Source: Promethearchaeota archaeon Loki_b32 (GTDB lineage Archaea > Asgardarchaeota > Lokiarchaeia > Sigyniarchaeales > SOKP01). Taken from it: 32,238 nt of DNA. The stretch is taken from contig NJBH01000013.1 in the NCBI GenBank assembly GCA_005223125.1, forward strand, positions 1-32,238, written 5' to 3'. The translations under genes were made by a program, and so were the position numbers. The notes below the pieces were generated by a model. It was given only the letters and a program-made list of their open reading frames with translations, was not told where the DNA came from and searched no databases. Of this stretch, positions 1 to 9,660 are shown piece by piece. How positions within the stretch are numbered: position 1 is the stretch's first letter; every line of letters starts with the position of its first letter.

Positions 1-537
1 GTGTCAAAGGACGTAGGGCTTGTTAACCATTCCTGTGGTTCTGTCTTAGAGCGTTACTGGCTGTCATCCTCAGGGGTCGCCATTGTGGTGGAAGATGATA
101 CTCCCCTCATGTACAGCTTTAACACTAGTACAATGTGCTTCAAGGCAGACCCTACAGATTCCATGTATGTGAATTCTGATCTTCCTCCAAAGCTTAGTTA
201 TGCCATATGCACAGGACAAAATATGAAAGATATCCATCTGTATATGATGAATAAATACTTAGCCAAACCAGAAGCCCTGCCAGATGAGAGAATGATCCGT
301 CAGCCCATCTGGTCCACGTGGGCAAAGTTCAAAATGTTCATAGACCAGAACAAAACAATTGAGTTTGCCACAGAGATTGCGAACCATGGTTTCTCAGGAA
401 GCCAAATTGAGATTGATGACAAGTACACAACCACTTATGGGGACTTCATCTTTGACCCTGAGATGGGGCCTCATGCACGTGGTGTAGGATACCTGAATGA
501 GGAGATGGTCTTTTTGAGAAATATAATGACCCTGTAA
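1..537 (+). CDS. GH31 glycosidase fragment, MYORG-like, probably animal DNA
   Basis: The reading frame is open from the window edge, so the 5' end is missing, and the first GTG may be an internal codon. Residues 15-155 read like the segment before the catalytic site of GH31 family proteins related to animal myogenesis-regulating glycosidase (MYORG): LERYWLSSSGVAI near 16-28, PDERMIRQPIWSTWAKF at 94-110, HGFSGSQIEIDDKY at 129-142 and YGDFIFDPE at 146-154. After FDPE (about base 462) the family consensus (normally KFP and a strand leading to the catalytic Asp) is lost and the frame runs to a stop at 535-537, so the tail is probably intron or damaged. GC is near 47% with many CTG, TCC and GCC codons, unlike the AT-rich remainder. 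I infer a metazoan exon joined to the archaeal contig. A recent gene transfer is the less likely alternative. Confidence 0.6.
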   Translation: MSKDVGLVNHSCGSVLERYWLSSSGVAIVVEDDTPLMYSFNTSTMCFKADPTDSMYVNSDLPPKLSYAICTGQNMKDIHLYMMNKYLAKPEALPDERMIRQPIWSTWAKFKMFIDQNKTIEFATEIANHGFSGSQIEIDDKYTTTYGDFIFDPEMGPHARGVGYLNEEMVFLRNIMTL

Positions 538-562
538 CTTTTCCCATATGTTTTCCCCTTAG
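538..562. other. Probable chimeric junction
   Basis: Between the stop of the GH31-like frame and base 563 lies a short pyrimidine-rich stretch ending in CCCCTTAG, which resembles a eukaryotic 3' splice site. Immediately after its TAG (560-562) begins an open archaeal-type frame that runs without a stop into the giant protein. Base composition and codon use change at this point. No start codon exists between 563 and the ATG at 680, although the intervening 39 codons look coding. That is what an artificial join cutting into a gene would produce. The exact breakpoint cannot be fixed by eye. Confidence 0.5.
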
Positions 563-3500
563 TTTAACCTTGAATTCTTTGGCATTGATGATCAACGATA
601 TCTTTATCTTGCTCAAGAGGCGTGTGAGGATAGTTTATTTGAGACTGACCAAGATAGAAAAGATAGAGCTATAATCAAAATGGTTGATTTTGCTCAAAAT
701 TCTTATACAAACTTAGATTATTTACTTGTATCGAGCGAATTACCTTCATATAATAGTATTGAGCATTATCTTTTTGATCATGGAAAGGAAGATTATCGCA
801 CTGATGCTTATGATAATCATCAAAGCTATACATTAGGGTTTTTAGAACAGGCCATCAATACAGCTTCAAGAGGAGAGTATGATGCAATAAGACCCATGTG
901 TATTAACGGACGACCTGCATACATGTATATTAACAGCAATGATGAGTTATCTCAGCTTATTCAACCTCTATCACCCTTATATCAACCTGTCGTCATAAGC
1001 AGTACCAGATATGAAGATGAAGAGCTTCAAATTCCAGAGAGCACCCTCTCTATTGATATTCAGAGCACGTTATTGGACGAGTCCTACACTCAAGGAATCG
1101 ATGCGAGCAGTCTTATGTATTATGAATTGGAAAGAGGATATCAGGCAAAAATCCCTCTTTTTAGCGACGAGTTTAAATATCCTATTAGCAAGATCACCAT
1201 CGATGTATTAACTCCAGTCTCTAATTATGATTATTCATCCAATACATATTTTATTACATATGATTCAGATATCGAGCTCCTATCCAGTATATATTTTACT
1301 ACATATGTTTCAGGAATCGAACTCTCATCCAGTCAATATTCCCTTGAAGGCGGCAACTTATTCTTTTACAGTCCCATTGATGATATAATTCTTTCAGCTT
1401 TTAATTTTAAGGCATTACAAGATGAATTTATAGAGTTAACTCAAAACTGGGATGAAGGAACCCTCTTTTATAGGGTTAATATTCACTTTTCACAGGTTAT
1501 TGCTGATACTTCCATGACATCGGGAGTTATAGATACTGTATCTAATGAAGATGGGAGAAATGCCTTAGCGCAAACCACCCAATATCTGATCAGCGATTAC
1601 TTTAACGTGTTTACCTTAGCAGAATCATATGCTTTAGGACAAGCAGAAATGGATTATATTGTCCAACTTACAACCCTTTCCACCTTAATATCTTCAGTCG
1701 TTCTATTACCAGTCGTAATTGCTTCAGCAGCAGCGTCAGGATTATCACAGGGTATAAATAAAATGGCTGAAGATGCTCTTACAACTACTATATCATCAGA
1801 GGTTGCTAGAGCTGTTGGAATGACTCTATTGAAATACATTGCTTCAATACCTGTTCAAGTGATGACGGAGGTTTTTGAAGAACTCTATATAGATACACTC
1901 ATAGAGGAAACGTTTGAGAAATGGGGTGATTCTACAGGTTTCTGGTCTTCTCTTTTCTGCTCATTTAGGGAGGTGATTTTCGGCGCTCCAAGTGCCTTCC
2001 TAGGGAGCTTGTCTTCAGATACAAATATAAATACCCAAATGACCGCTAATGAAATTCAATTATTACAAGAAATCGAATTAATGCAAGAACATTCATGGTT
2101 TGCTTACCATGTTATGCAAGAGTCGACTTTAGATCATGCAATATCTGAGGATGTTGTTGTTCAATCTCAATTACAAATTAATAATATAAATCAACTTCAA
2201 GCACAATTAGCTGAGCTTGGACTCATTAGGCAGAGAAGTAGTATAAAGGCAAGTTCCATAATCAGCTCACAAACTATATTCCAAGGTATTTTTTCCCTTC
2301 CAGGGTTTTTTGTAGGAGGTTTTAGTTTAGGCTTTACTGGAATGCTTCTTGACCTATCGGTCGATTATCTATTCGATGTCCAATTAGCACGGCACATGAT
2401 TGACAAAAGAATACAGACATTAACCCAAACTCAGCACCAATTAGACCTTGAAGGAGAGGACCTCGGAAAAGTGCTCGAAGCGGAGGTGGTTCCTAATATC
2501 CCTGAGGTCAAGAATGTACTTGCAATGGCAAAAGGAATTGCCACCATCGATCCAACTCAATACAGTGCTTCTGAATTTGAAGCTCAAGTACAACTGCGAC
2601 TGAATGAACTCGATACATTAGGATCATATATAGAAAGTATGAGAGAGAGGCAGCAAGAAATTGAAGAGTCTCACAATATAATAAGTGCTATACCAAAGAC
2701 AGTAATTCCAGATGCTCCTAATTCAGACACTTTGCAGATAGTAGTAAGTGAAGAAGCCGCAATAGAAGCTGATCCTGTTATTGATGTAGGAGGAATTAAG
2801 CTTTGGATTCAACCACTTCCTGCTAATTATTATGGTTCAGAAAAAGATATGACTTTAAACGAATTATTAACAATAATGGGAATCTTAAATCATCCATATA
2901 AGTGGTTAAGTTTTACAGATCAGTATGGGAATCAGTATATTTTAAGGGATAGAGCTGTTGCAGTCACTGATGAAGGATTTAGAGAAATTAGAGGGGATTT
3001 ATCCTTAAAAGAAGTGTTTAATATCATCGGATATGATACTTCTACTTTGCCTCAACAGTTCCATGGTATTGCGCCATCTTTAGAAATAAAGACTGATTTA
3101 ATAAATATGCCCTCTTGGATGTTCGATTCTGTTCAGCCTTTATCATCACATATTTCTGTTTGGGCTAGCGCCTTGCCTGGGTATGCCTATATTAAAGCAC
3201 ATTTTCAACATCACTTCAAGGGAAGTGGTAATTTTGATATGATCTTTAATACTTATGAAAAGGCTCAACTTTTGGAAACTTTGTATAATTTAATCATAAA
3301 ACCTTTAAGAAGTAAATTTCTTATGGAATTTGATTTTGGGAAAGACGGAGCTTATGATATTGAAAATATCAAAAATGCATTTAAGGGTTATTTTGAGAGG
3401 ATGTGGAAAGGAAAAGATGTTCGGGATAGTCTTGGAGTTCATTGGTGGTCCTTAAACAAGAAAAAAGTGTGGGGAGATTTTATAAATGAGTTATTTGATA

Positions 3501-6500
3501 TGATGTTTGAAAAAGGGTTTGATCCAATATTTGGAGGAGGTTTGAATTATATACAATATGTATTAGAGGAAAGGATTACACTTGCGATTCTTGACGTTAT
3601 TATGAGGGAATCTGTTGAAATTTGTGATTCGGATTTAAAATTAAATACGTTTAGTGTAATTCCACAGAGGTTAAGTAATTTTATATCTGATTATTTTGAT
3701 TCTTCAAAGACTACTAAAAATGATATTGAGGCATTCTTCTTTGGCAGTCATACGGAAGATGGCAAAGTCTACAAAGAATATGGTAAGACTCACTTTTTTA
3801 ACTTGCTTGCAACTACTTTTTTCAGTGATCAAAGAACTGATCGAATGGTAATTCCAACTCTTCCGACTTCTTTCTTTGGCTATAGAAAAGAGGCCATGTA
3901 CTTCTTTTATGAGTTACCATTAGTAATGGCAGGTATGTTTGTAAAGGAAGATTTTAACCTTGAAAATTTTTATGATCACATTGAATATTCTTTTGACGAC
4001 CAATTTTTCACTGATGTTAATGAATTAATCCTAGATGGGATTGACATCTCCAATATATTCCCCTCAAGTTCTAGGTGGCCTGATCTTAATGTATATGAGT
4101 TTCTCTCAACAGTTATTTCACATCATATGAAGTCTACCTATTTACAAAGATTTAGTGCAGAAGCGTATGGTGGACGAATTAGAGCAGATTGTTTGTCCGG
4201 CCTTGTAATTGATTTTTACAAACAGATTATGAGTGATACTAAAATTCTTCCTGAACATGTACTTGAGTTGATATTACCAGCGAGAAACATAAACGAAGCC
4301 TCGATTATACTTAATAAGATTATTCACAAAGGCAGAAACGAATTAAATTATGAGACAAATTTTGAATCATTATACCAAGGGAAAACGTACAAAGTTCCTT
4401 CACAACATGTATACCTCTTTAAGGTTACAAGTTGGCTTAATCAATTAATCCAAGAAACTGATAGATCAATTACCAATATCAGGGAATTACGTGAATTTAT
4501 CGAGGATATATTTGATGATCCAGATTTTTATAATGGACTTCTTGATTTAGTCGAAGAAGTATTAGGTCAAAAATTTAAACAAGAGGAGATTTTTAGTCAA
4601 GGCTTTATAGGAGATGTCTTCTGTGAAAATATTATGAATTTATTCAAAGATAATCTTAACAAATTAGTTGTTCCAGACATCACCTCTAATAAGGGGTTCT
4701 CTTTATCATGGAGTGCTTACGTCGATATATGGTTTGATACCAATAAAGAAGGAAAGCAAGTTATCTTTACGAGCTCAATGCTTGATGCAAGTACTATCTT
4801 TTTGTTTGAAGATGGAGTTAAGAAAGAATTGCCTAAAGATCATATCTTTAAGCAAGCAATGGTAGTGGTTCATAATGATAATGGTGATAACATGATATGT
4901 CCAATTGATCAAATTAGTAATTTACCAGATCATGTACATGAAGGATTACTTTATAGGGACCGGAATGGAGCAGAGTCAATTTATCATAATATCTACGTAT
5001 GTAATGAGAACGGAGACCAATTATTTGGGAAAGTGTACATTGATGATAATGGGTATTTTGCTATCGATAACCTCGATTGGCCATTAATGTATTTAACAGC
5101 TCCCAAGGTTATATCTACTTCACAGAGGTTTTCTAAATTACAAGACTCAGATATTAATATATATTCAACTCATTTCTATACAGCCGTTGGTTATGCAACA
5201 GGGAATAGATATATTACTACATTACAAAAAACACTAGTTAATGTTATCCCCAATCCAGTTTACAAATCCTACCTACCAAATGCTAAGGCAAGGAATAGAG
5301 GTGTTCGGATTGACCACTCCATTCCAATTCTGGGAAGCCGACAAGTAATCGAATTATCAGAGTCATTTAATACACTTCAATTTTTTGCTAATGCGAAGTT
5401 TGGTGAAGAATTCCTCTATAAAACCTATTTAAGTCTTATAGGTTTTAGGGATATTATAAGGACTCCTGATGATCGAGCTCCTAGTAAAAGAAGTTCTCCA
5501 ATTGTTTATATTAATGATAAAATCGGATTTCTTAACATTAAGTACGATCCATACAGCGGAGCCGTAGATTTAAAATCTTATCGTGATAAATCTGACATTG
5601 AAGGCATATTTAATGTATTATTTAACACTAAAGAGCCGGTTATGGATTTCTTATTTCTCAAGGAAGAGGATGGAAGTATCATTCCGCGTCATGGTGATGA
5701 AGTCAAGATTAAAACTTGGTTGCACAACCTTTTCAATAAAATTACAGACCAGCAGCTAAACTTAGGCAGTGAAAGAATTAGTTTATTAATAAAGGAGGTA
5801 AGAGACAATCTTTTATCCAAATATACTCAGAATCCTATTGATATTACTAGTGATAGTAGAAATTTCTTATCCTTAAAAGAGATTGAGGCAGGTAAATTCA
5901 TTTATGAGCAAATCTCACTCCTTTTCGGTCATTTTACTTTAAGGCTTCTTTATATGCGTATGATTGATTTTTATGGTAATTCTAATTCATTCAAGATCGA
6001 TTTTAGGAGCATACCAAGTGTTGATGACATTTTAATCTATTTGAATGATTTCTCAATAATTACTTCTAATCAACAATTTGACGATAGTCCAATTTCATCA
6101 GAAGATTCTGTTTTCGCAAATGACAATCTATTTTCATATCTCTTCCTCGATTCATTTTTAGTATTGCCTGTTTTGAAAGGTTCCGATTTAAAGAATAGGA
6201 TATCGTTTGGAAACTCTCCATTAATTTTTCTTGAATCTGATATAAATTCTTTATTATCTAGGAGGATTACAGGCGAATATCATAGGACTTTTTATCAGAG
6301 GATTTCAAAATATTTCTTCAATAAATATAACACTTTCTTACAATCTCTTAATACAGTCGACAATTTTCAGACATATATAAATCGCTTCATTAACTCTGGT
6401 TGGGAGATGTTTAATGTCATTAAGAATGAATTAAAGAGGAATGTTTATTCCAGAGGCGATTTAGCATTAAAGCAGAAGGTAGACTTATATAACAGATTAT

Positions 6501-7414
6501 TAATTAGTGCCGAAAAAGAAATTTTTGATTATGGTGATCATACCGTATTGTTACAAGGGAACCATTTCCATAATATTCGCTTCCAGACAGAGAATTTGAT
6601 TATTGGTTGGAGTGAATTTACATATGATTTTAGCTTCGGAAGCCAGTATAATGTCCTTCAACGGGAAATTATTTTTTGGCAAGTAAATGACCCTATCACA
6701 GGAGACCCTTTTACATTACCTATTGAGAAGACGTATTTTGATGGAAAAGATATTTTTATATGGAGAGGAATGAAATTTGGTAAAGATACCATCTCTAAAA
6801 AAGATTTTAATAGTAATCAATATAATCAAGGATCAGTAGAAGAGAGGGCTGACATTTTAAGAAATGTTATAGAGGATAACTTTGGAGTAGATGGTAGTGT
6901 TAGAATTTATCCTCTATACAGACCTAATCCCGATCTTGGTTATCACTTTCTTTTACGTACAGATTTTGCTAGTAATTATATTCCAAATTTCAGACAACCT
7001 CTCACTAGTGGATTGAGTGACGCCAGAAGATTTGACATTAATTTGAATGATCCAGATGTTCAATATAAGTTAGAACATATAGCTAGACTCTCTCCATCCT
7101 TTGTTGAGCCAGGTTATTATGCTTTTGCGAAAGATTTCCTATTTATTATGACTTTAAATGACATAGGTGATATACCTATATATCAATATGATAAGATGGT
7201 ATGTGCTTTTGATAGAAATAAATTTTATTCCCCTGAGGAGATACCTTCTTTTGGTGACGGCGTTTCTAATAGATATAAACCAGTAAAAATAACTAATACA
7301 GAGGATGGAGTAGCTATTAGCAGACAATTAATTAAACTATGGACAAAGGAAAGAAATTATATACCTATTAGTACAGAGTATGCGTTTCCTGATGGATATC
7401 ATGTATGGTGGTAA
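563..7414 (+). CDS. Giant protein of unknown function, 5'-truncated
   Basis: I do not recognise this protein. The first ATG is at 680 (2,244 residues), but the same frame is open from 563 with coding-like acidic sequence (FNLEFFGIDDQRYLYLAQEA...), so at least 39 N-terminal residues exist and the real start is probably lost at the junction. Numbered from the ATG: 1-300 is mostly beta-like and carries a 15-residue tandem repeat at 189-218. A hydrophobic, Ala/Val/Leu-rich stretch at about 328-353 and a Gly/Phe-rich one at about 533-560 could span a membrane. Gln/Glu-rich coiled-coil segments lie near 455-525, 570-600 and 640-680. The remaining 1,500 residues are rich in Phe, Tyr, Asp and Asn with no motif I can name, ending in HVWW. 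Without the N-terminus a signal peptide cannot be judged. Giant secreted or membrane proteins are common in Asgard genomes. No catalytic role is proposed. Confidence 0.8.
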   Translation, partial: FNLEFFGIDDQRYLYLAQEACEDSLFETDQDRKDRAIIKMVDFAQNSYTNLDYLLVSSELPSYNSIEHYLFDHGKEDYRTDAYDNHQSYTLGFLEQAINTASRGEYDAIRPMCINGRPAYMYINSNDELSQLIQPLSPLYQPVVISSTRYEDEELQIPESTLSIDIQSTLLDESYTQGIDASSLMYYELERGYQAKIPLFSDEFKYPISKITIDVLTPVSNYDYSSNTYFITYDSDIELLSSIYFTTYVSGIELSSSQYSLEGGNLFFYSPIDDIILSAFNFKALQDEFIELTQNWDEGTLFYRVNIHFSQVIADTSMTSGVIDTVSNEDGRNALAQTTQYLISDYFNVFTLAESYALGQAEMDYIVQLTTLSTLISSVVLLPVVIASAAASGLSQGINKMAEDALTTTISSEVARAVGMTLLKYIASIPVQVMTEVFEELYIDTLIEETFEKWGDSTGFWSSLFCSFREVIFGAPSAFLGSLSSDTNINTQMTANEIQLLQEIELMQEHSWFAYHVMQESTLDHAISEDVVVQSQLQINNINQLQAQLAELGLIRQRSSIKASSIISSQTIFQGIFSLPGFFVGGFSLGFTGMLLDLSVDYLFDVQLARHMIDKRIQTLTQTQHQLDLEGEDLGKVLEAEVVPNIPEVKNVLAMAKGIATIDPTQYSASEFEAQVQLRLNELDTLGSYIESMRERQQEIEESHNIISAIPKTVIPDAPNSDTLQIVVSEEAAIEADPVIDVGGIKLWIQPLPANYYGSEKDMTLNELLTIMGILNHPYKWLSFTDQYGNQYILRDRAVAVTDEGFREIRGDLSLKEVFNIIGYDTSTLPQQFHGIAPSLEIKTDLINMPSWMFDSVQPLSSHISVWASALPGYAYIKAHFQHHFKGSGNFDMIFNTYEKAQLLETLYNLIIKPLRSKFLMEFDFGKDGAYDIENIKNAFKGYFERMWKGKDVRDSLGVHWWSLNKKKVWGDFINELFDMMFEKGFDPIFGGGLNYIQYVLEERITLAILDVIMRESVEICDSDLKLNTFSVIPQRLSNFISDYFDSSKTTKNDIEAFFFGSHTEDGKVYKEYGKTHFFNLLATTFFSDQRTDRMVIPTLPTSFFGYRKEAMYFFYELPLVMAGMFVKEDFNLENFYDHIEYSFDDQFFTDVNELILDGIDISNIFPSSSRWPDLNVYEFLSTVISHHMKSTYLQRFSAEAYGGRIRADCLSGLVIDFYKQIMSDTKILPEHVLELILPARNINEASIILNKIIHKGRNELNYETNFESLYQGKTYKVPSQHVYLFKVTSWLNQLIQETDRSITNIRELREFIEDIFDDPDFYNGLLDLVEEVLGQKFKQEEIFSQGFIGDVFCENIMNLFKDNLNKLVVPDITSNKGFSLSWSAYVDIWFDTNKEGKQVIFTSSMLDASTIFLFEDGVKKELPKDHIFKQAMVVVHNDNGDNMICPIDQISNLPDHVHEGLLYRDRNGAESIYHNIYVCNENGDQLFGKVYIDDNGYFAIDNLDWPLMYLTAPKVISTSQRFSKLQDSDINIYSTHFYTAVGYATGNRYITTLQKTLVNVIPNPVYKSYLPNAKARNRGVRIDHSIPILGSRQVIELSESFNTLQFFANAKFGEEFLYKTYLSLIGFRDIIRTPDDRAPSKRSSPIVYINDKIGFLNIKYDPYSGAVDLKSYRDKSDIEGIFNVLFNTKEPVMDFLFLKEEDGSIIPRHGDEVKIKTWLHNLFNKITDQQLNLGSERISLLIKEVRDNLLSKYTQNPIDITSDSRNFLSLKEIEAGKFIYEQISLLFGHFTLRLLYMRMIDFYGNSNSFKIDFRSIPSVDDILIYLNDFSIITSNQQFDDSPISSEDSVFANDNLFSYLFLDSFLVLPVLKGSDLKNRISFGNSPLIFLESDINSLLSRRITGEYHRTFYQRISKYFFNKYNTFLQSLNTVDNFQTYINRFINSGWEMFNVIKNELKRNVYSRGDLALKQKVDLYNRLLISAEKEIFDYGDHTVLLQGNHFHNIRFQTENLIIGWSEFTYDFSFGSQYNVLQREIIFWQVNDPITGDPFTLPIEKTYFDGKDIFIWRGMKFGKDTISKKDFNSNQYNQGSVEERADILRNVIEDNFGVDGSVRIYPLYRPNPDLGYHFLLRTDFASNYIPNFRQPLTSGLSDARRFDINLNDPDVQYKLEHIARLSPSFVEPGYYAFAKDFLFIMTLNDIGDIPIYQYDKMVCAFDRNKFYSPEEIPSFGDGVSNRYKPVKITNTEDGVAISRQLIKLWTKERNYIPISTEYAFPDGYHVWW
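1244..1333 (+). repeat. 45-base tandem duplication inside giant gene
   Basis: Two adjacent 45-base units (1244-1288 and 1289-1333) encode TYFITYDSDIELLSS and IYFTTYVSGIELSSS. About nine of fifteen residues are shared, and the DNA is clearly similar (shared runs around TTCAG, ATCGA and ATCCAGT). The unit length keeps the frame. It looks like a local duplication that has since diverged. Confidence 0.75.
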
Positions 7415-7420
7415 TAAATT

Positions 7421-7434
7421 ATTATTTTTTTTTC
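7421..7434 (+). terminator. T-rich terminator between convergent genes
   Basis: The 20-base gap between the stop of the giant gene and the stop of the convergent LRR gene contains a run of nine T on the plus strand. Oligo-T tracts directly after stop codons are the usual intrinsic termination signal of archaea. No hairpin is needed or seen. Confidence 0.45.
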
Positions 7435-8826
7435 TTAAATGATAATTCTCAATTTTTTTCTTTTTTTTAATGATTTGGGGATATTCTCAATATTATTTTT
7501 CACTAAGTTAATAAGTTTTAGATTTTCGAGCTTTTCTATATGTTCAGGTAAACTTTCAATATTATTATCCTTTAGATTCAACCTCTCCAAGCTCTTCAAG
7601 TTCTGAATTGATTTAGGTAAGTAACCTATTTTATTTGAACTTAAATTGAGTGTTTTTAAATTATTCAAGCCTCCCAGAGATTCAGGTAGTGTCTTTATTT
7701 GGTTGTTTGAGGCATCCAGACTTTCTAGATACTTGATTTTACCTATAGAATTTGGTAAATCGGTTATTTTATTATATGATATATTAATTTCTTTGAGGTT
7801 TCTACAGTTTTCCATTGATTCCGGTAACAGGATTAATCTGTTATTGTTTAATATCAATCTTTCTAAGGACTTTAGAATTGTAATATCTTCAGGGATCGAC
7901 GCTATTTGGTTTATACTTAGACTTAACAATTTTAGTTTCTGAAGATTTATAATGTCTTTATTAACACTTTTTATTTTATTTACTCCCAGAAGCAACAATT
8001 CTAGCGAGGTTAATCCATAAATTTTTTTTGGAATCTCTTGAAAAGAATTTCTTGATAAATCTAATTCAGTTAGATTTTGCAATTTTACAATACTGCTGGA
8101 GATATTTTTAAGTCTATTATTACTCATGTAAAGTTTTCTTAGTGTTTGTAGACTATATATTGATTCTGGTAACAGTTCCACATGATTATTTCTAATATCG
8201 AGTCCTACTAATTTTCTACCTTCTATTTCTATTCCATATTTTCTACCTTGAGGTTGAGCCAAACAATTTATTTCAAATTCAATTTCAAAATCTCTATTTA
8301 ATTTTTGTTTTAAGAGGTTAAGTTTCTCTAATGTATTAAAATCAAGAAAGAATTTCACGAACTCCTTTTTAACATAATTTTTTAAATATCCATTCTTAAT
8401 TAAGAATTGTCTGACAGATAGATAATTACTTTCATATCTTTTAATTATTTCTTCAGTAAATACTTTTTTTGCATTTATATCTCCTACTTCAGCCAGCTTC
8501 TTCAATAATGGAAAAGCTAAATTTCTATGGAGTAAGCGGGTATCATAATTATTTTCTACCCAGAATTGAAGATTTGAGCAATGTGCCCAGAATATTGTCT
8601 CCGCAGGGATTTCTAGCTGTTTCATTCCCATTTCATCTTCTGATAATCCATATTCTTCAAGTACCTCATCGACGGAGTCTATATTAAGTAAGTTTTCTAC
8701 CTCATCAATGGTTTTTTTTATCAGGATATGCTTACATTGGTTAAAGAGTTGATTCTTTACATATATATTAGTTATTCTATTTTCAAGCTTTAAAGTTATA
8801 AATTCATTAATTTTGAAATTCAACAT
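7435..8826 (-). CDS. Leucine-rich repeat protein, lokiarchaeal type
   Basis: The frame opens with a GTG at 8838 and an ATG four codons later at 8826. I favour the ATG, giving 463 residues, because NEFITLKLENRITNIYV then sits at the N-terminus; neither has a ribosome binding site. The first 190 residues form a domain (AHCSNLQFWVENNYDTRLLH, LAFPLLKKLAEVGD) that I associate with LRR proteins of Lokiarchaeia. From about residue 205 there are eleven 23-residue repeats of the form LxxLxLxxNxIxxLPxSIxxLxx with almost no interruption, ending in a short basic tail (LKKRKKLRIII). There is no signal peptide or membrane segment, so it is probably a cytoplasmic protein-binding scaffold. The family resembles eukaryotic Ras-suppressor/SHOC2-type LRRs, but the partner is unknown. 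It is transcribed divergently from the zinc-ribbon membrane protein. Confidence 0.9.
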   Translation of the reverse strand: MLNFKINEFITLKLENRITNIYVKNQLFNQCKHILIKKTIDEVENLLNIDSVDEVLEEYGLSEDEMGMKQLEIPAETIFWAHCSNLQFWVENNYDTRLLHRNLAFPLLKKLAEVGDINAKKVFTEEIIKRYESNYLSVRQFLIKNGYLKNYVKKEFVKFFLDFNTLEKLNLLKQKLNRDFEIEFEINCLAQPQGRKYGIEIEGRKLVGLDIRNNHVELLPESIYSLQTLRKLYMSNNRLKNISSSIVKLQNLTELDLSRNSFQEIPKKIYGLTSLELLLLGVNKIKSVNKDIINLQKLKLLSLSINQIASIPEDITILKSLERLILNNNRLILLPESMENCRNLKEINISYNKITDLPNSIGKIKYLESLDASNNQIKTLPESLGGLNNLKTLNLSSNKIGYLPKSIQNLKSLERLNLKDNNIESLPEHIEKLENLKLINLVKNNIENIPKSLKKRKKLRIII

Positions 8827-9042
8827 TAATTTATACACTCTTTACTTTCCATAGTATCTAAGGGAATTATATGATTTAAATTTTCAGAGAGTTCACCCTT
8901 AGAGATTTATCTAGTCATTTTTAATTATGACTAACAAAAATATTTATTAACTTTAAACTCATTATTAGTTAAGAGATTATATCATAATTTTTAGAATGTT
9001 GAGATTAATGATAAAAATTTAAGAAAAGGTATTGAAAGAAAT

Positions 9043-9432
9043 ATGTTGTTTCAGACTATAGAGTTTTTACAAGTTATAGCAGATATCATAGGAGCTATCC
9101 TAATCTTCTTAAAACCAGTTGTAACTCCAATCGGAGTATGGATGACAAATTGGATCACTACCACTATAGATTTTTTACAACAAAATCTTAGTAGTGACTT
9201 AACCATATTCATTGTTATTTGTGTGATTCTCGTAGTTTCTGGTATTATAATTAATATCATATGGCCAGGAGATATTAAAGGAACTATCTTTTCGAAAGGT
9301 AAAATTGAGGATCTAGAGGATAAGATTGATAAAGAAGAAGAAGATATTGTGGATTCCGTAAGGCGTTGTAAAGATTGTGGCAATCCTATTGGAGATGCGG
9401 ATGTATGCCCCTTATGTGGAGCCCGCAATTAA
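9043..9432 (+). CDS. Two-helix membrane protein with C-terminal zinc ribbon
   Basis: This 129-residue protein has hydrophobic segments at about 5-30 and 53-74, a charged linker (85-105, rich in Glu, Asp and Lys) and a C-terminal zinc ribbon with Cys109, Cys112, Cys122 and Cys125 (CKDCG...CPLCG). The ribbon should face the cytoplasm if the charged linker stays inside, though topology is not proven. Zinc-ribbon membrane proteins of this build are common in archaea and mostly uncharacterised, so I give no function. The last 17 codons and the bases after the stop are duplicated about 1 kb downstream. Confidence 0.75.
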   Translation: MLFQTIEFLQVIADIIGAILIFLKPVVTPIGVWMTNWITTTIDFLQQNLSSDLTIFIVICVILVVSGIIINIIWPGDIKGTIFSKGKIEDLEDKIDKEEEDIVDSVRRCKDCGNPIGDADVCPLCGARN

Positions 9433-9485
9433 AATTCTAATTTTTTATATTAACAACTATTTCTTAATTTTAAGTTTCATCTTTT
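9379..9485 (+). repeat. Direct repeat copy 1: zinc-ribbon gene tail
   Basis: Bases 9379-9474 (last 17 codons and stop of the zinc-ribbon gene plus 42 downstream bases) match 10374-10469 with 7 differences in 96 bases. A further 11-base match (9475-9485) follows directly here but is separated by 59 extra bases in copy 2. On the minus strand the shared downstream part reads as the end of a convergent gene (…KLKIKK, stop). In copy 1 that gene has lost the 59 bases. Confidence 0.85.
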
Positions 9486-9556
9486 CCTAAAAATTTTTTT
9501 TTATTAAAGAAATTTAAAATAATGATATTAGAATTAGAAGATCTTTTAAGAAAATT

Positions 9557-9660
9557 TAAAAAAGCTCTTTAATGAACTTTTCTAAAACTGTAAATATCGC
9601 ATTATATTTAGCGCTTTGATAATAAGGAGTTCCACTTGTTTTTATGTTAAATTTTGTGCC
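9557..9660 (-). pseudogene. Possible remnant of an unknown gene
   Basis: The 400-base gap between the zinc-ribbon gene and the VOC gene has no intact gene. On its minus strand, a stop-free stretch of 34 codons ends in TAA at 9557-9559 and reads …NIKTSGTPYYQSAKYNAI… with sensible amino-acid use, but it has no start codon and begins right after an in-frame stop. I take it as the tail of a decayed gene and cannot name the family. The rest of the gap is AT-rich, with a T-run near 9491-9503 that may terminate the zinc-ribbon transcript. Confidence 0.3.

Noticed and set aside
563-7414. Giant protein considered as a polymorphic toxin or Rhs-like protein
   Set aside because: I find no Rhs/YD repeats, no Hint or pretoxin motif and no immunity-like gene after it; the next gene is convergent.
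9051-9428. 125-codon frame antisense to the zinc-ribbon gene
   Set aside because: The plus strand has the membrane helices and the CxxC pairs, and its tail shows synonymous substitutions; the antisense frame is a shadow.
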